22,858 nucleotides of DNA from Blastocladiella britannica. Taxonomy: Eukaryota; Blastocladiomycota; Blastocladiomycetes; Blastocladiales; Blastocladiaceae. The notes under the pieces were generated by a model, which did no database searches, was not told the origin of the DNA, and saw nothing but the letters and a program-made list of their open reading frames with translations. The stretch covers positions 1 through 22,858 of the forward strand of contig MU624809.1 in assembly GCA_025349905.2 (NCBI GenBank), given 5' to 3'. This document shows positions 19,539 to 22,858 of this stretch, piece by piece; the stretch's first letter is position 1, and each line of letters starts with the position of its first letter. A program made the position numbers and the translations under genes.

Positions 19539-20623
19539 TCAACCGTTGCCGCGCGAGTACGTCCCGCGCACGAAAAAGTTGGAGTTGTCCGTAGTGGATG
19601 AAGCCCTTGGGTCGGTCTTTTTCGCGTACAGCGACGCGATCGCGGCCGACGCCGGTTTGGGCACGGGGACCGATGGCAGCGACAAGTTGATTCCGGCCGT
19701 CGCTGCTGGTGGCAGATCGACGTGCGCACGCTTGGCGGCAGGCGGCTGGTCAGCATCATCTTCGCCCGCAGCCTGGTCCTGCTCGCCGTCGGCCTCGGTC
19801 GCCTTGGCGCGTGATCGTTTCCGCTGTTTCTTGGCCGACCCATCCTCCGTCTCGGAACCTTTGGTCTTGGCCTTCTTGCGGTCGGCCTTCCGTGCGGCCT
19901 TCTCGGCCCGATCCCGCGCCACCATTTCCGGCACCTCTTCCGCGGGCGGGTTCAGCACCACCACGGGAGTCATCGGGCTTTTCACCATGGGCGTAGCGCA
20001 CACCGGACAGCACGCAGCAGCCGTATCCGCCGCGTCCGCATTCGCCGCCGCTTTGGTTGTTCCGGTGACAACAAGGTCAAGGAACGCGCGCTCGGCCACC
20101 ACGCACCCGCACGGCCGCACCGCCACAAACCTCCTCCCCCCCAGTCCGTTCATAGCGGCCCCCGAGAGCGGGCACGCGAACTGCGGCCGCTGTGCGTCCG
20201 GAGCTGCCCCAACCAGCGCCCCCACTTTCTCACCGCCACCAGCACCACCGTCGGTGGTGTTCTGGTCGGCTCGGTACGGCGATAACTGCAACCCGATCAC
20301 GTCCCGAAGCGACGTGATATGCGACACGCTCTGTGCCATGTCGCCAAACCGCGTCGGGTCCAATAAGTGCTGCAAGATCGATTCGCGGTTGTACATGCGG
20401 CCCAGTGCGCAGGCGACGATTGGTTCGCGTAACGGTTCTTTGGACAGGGCGCAGTAGAACCAGACCAACGTGGCCAAGAGCGCGGGGTCGTGCCGGACCG
20501 CGCGTTGCTTTTGTTTTACGAGCTCGTCGCGGCGCGGAATGCTGCCTCCGTCGGCTCCCTATCGTTTCCATTTTAATTAATTTTAAGGAATAGTTGGTAT
20601 GGCGGTACGCTGGCACGGACCAT
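19539..20623 (-). CDS. RTF2: Replication termination factor 2 (Rtf2/RTFDC1), ATG-only first exon
   Basis: Rtf2 is a nuclear RING-like protein that acts at stalled replication forks. The main exon (20558-19539) starts GADGGSIPRRDELVKQKQ, which is the family N-terminus (MGxDGGSIP) lacking only its Met. An in-frame TAG lies directly upstream, so the start must come from another exon. An ATG at 20623-20621, in the context aaccATG, is followed at once by GTCCGT. A 62-nt intron (20620-20559) ending GATAG restores M-GADGGSIP, giving 340 residues. Family features are WFYCALSKEPLREPIVACALGRMYNRE, ASHI-like VSHITSLRDV, FACPLSGAAMNG with RFVAVRPCGCVVAERAF, and CPVCATPM, forming the C2HC2 RING-like fold. 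The C-terminus is a lysine/arginine-rich tail with nuclear-localisation character. The ATG at 20571, nearer the main exon, is out of frame. The family is very secure; the ATG-only exon is inferred. Confidence 0.93.
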
Positions 20624-21167
20624 GGTTATTATAAAATCAAAGAATATGTAGTCAAAATGAAAAGAGAGATATTTATCACGAAAGACGAACACGCCTGTCA
20701 CAACCAATCCGGAAATCCAAGGAAATGAGAAAGAGCTGAAACAACGTGATCTCGATCCTGTACAACTGCTGTACAGGTATGCCAAAAGGGAAGGCGAATC
20801 GAGAGTGGGTGGGGTATGAGCCCAGTTGGAAGGTAGAAGGGGGGCCAAACTATGAGATGGCCCGAGGGAGAGGAGAAAAGAAAAAGCAAGAAAAAGAAAA
20901 GGAGAGCGCTCGACCCAGCAGTCGACATGATCACCGATGAGAGCGACCACCCCACAATCCATTCGTTGAGCATCTAGAATTGCTGGCAATCACTCTCCTC
21001 GCCTGTTGATCTCGTGTGACGTTCCCACAACATACCTAACCGGACTTGGATCGGTCCTGGTCCATTTTTTACAAGTCTTTTTTTTTTTGAGTTTGAGCCC
21101 ATTTTTTTCAACCGTCCTTTACTTTACTCTTCGTCTTATTTCTTTTGTGTGTGCGCCGATCTTGTCA
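20624..21167. other. Non-coding region upstream of RTF2
   Basis: About 540 bp without a supported gene. It holds the RTF2 promoter or leader (minus strand), a perfect hairpin at 20757-20777, a purine-rich stretch (20820-20915, plus strand) and a T-rich stretch at 21060-21145. Open frames here lack the third-position GC bias of genuine genes. Confidence 0.4.
20757..20777. repeat. Perfect inverted repeat CCTGTACA-5-TGTACAGG
   Basis: Two perfect 8-bp arms at 20757-20764 and 20770-20777 flank the five bases ACTGC. The site lies about 135 bp upstream of the RTF2 start codon and could bind a dimeric factor or form a small hairpin. It is not followed by a T-run, so it does not resemble a terminator. 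Confidence 0.6.
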
Positions 21168-21476
21168 ATGAGCGGATTGCCTGATCGTCGTCTCATTCTG
21201 CCTCTTGTTTTTCTTTATGTTTGTCGTGTCGGGTCCAGTCAAGTGCATCAGGTGCAGTCGAGAAGCTTGTTGCGGGTACGGCCATATCTGGTTTATTTGA
21301 TCCTCAGTCTCGAGCATATGGCTGACATGTTTATTTGTTTTGTATAGGTTCTTTCGTATGTGATCAAGGTCAAGCGGGTTTTGGATGTGATCGAGACCGA
21401 GTATTTGGGTGAAAAGCGAATAAAAGAAAATTTTATATATGATTTTTTGGGAATGGGAATTGGAATTGGATTCTGA
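21168..21476 (+). CDS. Possible small spliced ORF, 78 residues (weak)
   Basis: The ATG at 21168 opens a frame (MSGLPDRRLILPLVFLYVCR) with a hydrophobic N-terminal stretch. It reaches a good intron at 21276-21347: 72 nt, GTACGG donor, CTGAC branch-like site, pyrimidine tract and TTGTATAG acceptor. Exon 2 (VLSYVIKVKRVLDVIETEYL and on to IGIGF) ends at TGA 21474-21476, giving 78 residues in phase. In favour are intron size and signals identical to the confirmed genes and an upstream pyrimidine-rich leader. Against are the AT-rich codons, unlike every confirmed gene here, and no recognised family. It could equally be a spliced non-coding transcript or chance. Confidence 0.25.
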
Positions 21477-22541
21477 TTCGGCAGGATTTTGGAGCTAAAA
21501 ATCCGCTGGAAAACGGGTTAGAGCGTCCGCTGGAATGGGATCAGGAAAACCCAGAATTGCGAGGTCGGCCGGTTTTCTGACGGTTTTTGGATGTGCGATT
21601 TCATGAGGAAACGGGTCCAACCGACATGTCACCACATGTCGGATTTCAATGGGAAACGTGAGGTCCATTCTCAGGGAAGAGTGGTGAATGTCGGAAAGCG
21701 GCAGATAATTCGCAAGAATGAGATTCCAAAGAACCTGATTTTGAATTAAAAAATAAAATGCGAATTGTTCGACGACCGACGTCCGATGACGAGGACGTGT
21801 GGCACGACATTCAAGGTGATGCACTGGGTAATAAGGGCGGCGCGTGGCCTCCACACGGGTGACACGGCTTCCCATAGCACCATGCTGCTTGATCTCGCTC
21901 ACCACCGACGATCGCCGACGCGCTGGGAAATGTCACCAAACTGCTGATTTCCGCACCGCTCCGGGCTCTGACGCTCGTCTGCCGCCCTCGTGATTGATGA
22001 AGAATACGCCGCTGTCTGCCACGACTTTGGATGACTGCTCAACGATCGGACTGTTGCCAAGTCCAGGTATATTGCATGAGCAATGCCGCTGTGCTGCTGA
22101 TGAGCGAAATGGCAAGACGGAGGAGTCCTGACCCAATCTATTTTTTCCAATGCAATATTTTAAGACCAGTTGAGAAAAAAATGCCACCAGACCTTGGCCG
22201 TGACGCAGTCGTGGATGGAACACGTGTGGCACTTGGCCGATTCGGCCTTGGTGTGGGTGGGGATGGCGCCGGCCGATAGGCAGATCCATGAGGCCCAATG
22301 ATGGCTGGACCCAGCGCGCAGAGCGGCTCGAGGTAGCGATGGCGGATGCCCTTTCGCGGTGCGCGCAGTTGGGCACGGCCGATCGAGCATTCATTCACTA
22401 AGGTGGAGACGGGGCAGACTCGGTGTTTAGCGGGTGAAGATGCAACAAAATCAATGGAGGCACTGAAGTGAATGTGGAAAAAGGATCGCCCGCTCTACGC
22501 GACCGTCTCGCACCGCCGGCGCCGGTATCGTTCGCTCACAC
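21477..22541. other. Gene-poor tract before the right-edge ORF
   Basis: About 1.06 kb with no supported gene. It contains a short direct repeat (CCGCTGGAA at 21502 and 21528, approximately), a perfect 9-bp hairpin at 21621-21642, and the palindrome GGCCGATTCGGCC near 22237. A short patch around 22200-22290 has coding-like third-position bias on the minus strand. It may be the non-coding end of a mobile element or decayed repeat sequence. Confidence 0.35.
21621..21642. repeat. Perfect hairpin CCGACATGT-4-ACATGTCGG
   Basis: Nine-base arms at 21621-21629 and 21634-21642 are exact reverse complements with a CACC loop. In a gene-poor tract next to a possible transposase-like gene it could be a structural element, but no function is shown. 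Confidence 0.6.
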
Positions 22542-22858
22542 ATGGGAAAAGCGTCGATCGCCATGCTTGTGAACCGCATCAAGGCTGCGTTCACTGTGCC
22601 CGTCGAGGCGCCAGCTGGTGCGCTGCCGGCCGATGTCCTTCCTGTTGTGCCGCCAGCGGAGGTGGTGGAGGGTGCGCCGCCGGCCGAGGTACTGCCCCCA
22701 CAGCCCAAGAAGATCGCGCTGCTGTATGGGGACTGGTCAAACCGGCCAGGGTTCCGTGGCGGCCGGTCGACGATGGGTGTTGGCCTTCGTCGTGCGCTTG
22801 CGAACGAGTTCCTGTTGCTGCGCGTGAACGAGTTCAGGACCTCGAGCCTGTGCCCGAC
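22542..22858 (+). CDS. Partial TnpB/Fanzor-like nuclease fragment, runs off the window
   Basis: The frame is open from 22467 to the window edge; the first ATG is at 22542 and a second at 22563. It reads through a Pro/Ala/Val-rich, alternating linker (residues about 20-50) into KKIALLYGDWSNRPGF, STMGVGLRRALANEF, LLLRVNEFRTSSLCPD. The order of a GD-type strand motif, a GLRRxLxxxF helix and a final EFRTSxLCP resembles the part of TnpB/Fanzor proteins that precedes the last RuvC aspartate, with LCPD likely to be the first half of a zinc-ribbon CPxC. Fanzors are eukaryotic RNA-guided nucleases carried by transposons and are known in chytrids. The upstream part may lie on earlier exons (AG acceptors occur at about 22459 and 22468) or be missing, so this could be a truncated copy. 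The call rests on short motifs and an incomplete domain. Confidence 0.45.
   Translation, partial: MGKASIAMLVNRIKAAFTVPVEAPAGALPADVLPVVPPAEVVEGAPPAEVLPPQPKKIALLYGDWSNRPGFRGGRSTMGVGLRRALANEFLLLRVNEFRTSSLCP

Noticed and set aside
19546..20457. Plus-strand ORF (303 residues) opposite RTF2
   Set aside because: It is an antisense shadow; the minus strand encodes clear Rtf2 motifs.
20230..20571. RTF2 start at the ATG at 20571 (METIGSRRRQ)
   Set aside because: That frame is not the Rtf2 frame and gives Arg-rich sequence without family features. The conserved N-terminus needs the upstream ATG and an intron.
20573..20989. Minus-strand ORF (138 residues) overlapping the RTF2 leader
   Set aside because: It lacks GC3 bias and family similarity and spans the proposed RTF2 intron and promoter. 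It is probably chance openness in pyrimidine-rich sequence.

Overview
The window is nuclear DNA of a microbial eukaryote with GC-rich codon third positions, short introns (about 52-107 nt, bounded by GT and AG), TATA-driven promoters and tightly packed genes on both strands. The gene set suits an early-diverging fungus (chytrid or blastocladiomycete grade) or a relative: a MICU-like EF-hand protein, a cysteine-type SelO, a sphingolipid delta-4 desaturase, a Siw14/Oca-type phosphatase-like protein, Rtf2, and a possible Fanzor/TnpB-like fragment at the right edge. The lineage is inferred and was not tested by phylogeny.

Left part (1-8.5 kb): a complete five-exon ubiquitin-activating enzyme E1 gene on the minus strand; a divergently placed, unrecognised and hard-to-resolve gene on the plus strand (3735-4779); a seven-exon LUC7-like U1 snRNP gene with a long RS/RD tail; and a four-exon bestrophin-family channel gene.

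Middle (8.5-15.3 kb): a thioredoxin/nucleoredoxin-like gene (minus) and a tiny cysteine-rich secreted peptide gene (plus) share a 427-bp divergent promoter with two perfect inverted repeats. They are followed by a Bax-inhibitor-1 family gene, a dihydroceramide/sphingolipid delta-4 desaturase gene, a Siw14/Oca-type pseudophosphatase (minus; CX5R arginine replaced by glutamate) and a second secreted, histidine-rich, repeat-containing protein.

Right part (15.3-22.9 kb): SelO AMPylase, a MICU-like EF-hand protein, and RTF2 (minus), whose first exon appears to be only the ATG. From about 20.6 kb the window loses its dense coding character. It holds hairpins, one weak candidate small spliced ORF and, at the edge, an open reading frame with a TnpB/Fanzor-like RuvC and zinc-ribbon signature that runs out of the window.

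Three convergent pairs are separated by only 24-39 bp between stop codons. Most genes are housekeeping functions in proteostasis, splicing, ER/sphingolipid biology, mitochondria and replication stress; no operon-like logic is expected. Among 23 introns I could place by protein continuity, 18 have C at donor position +4 (GTACGT-type), a distinctive splice-site habit in a window that also carries LUC7.
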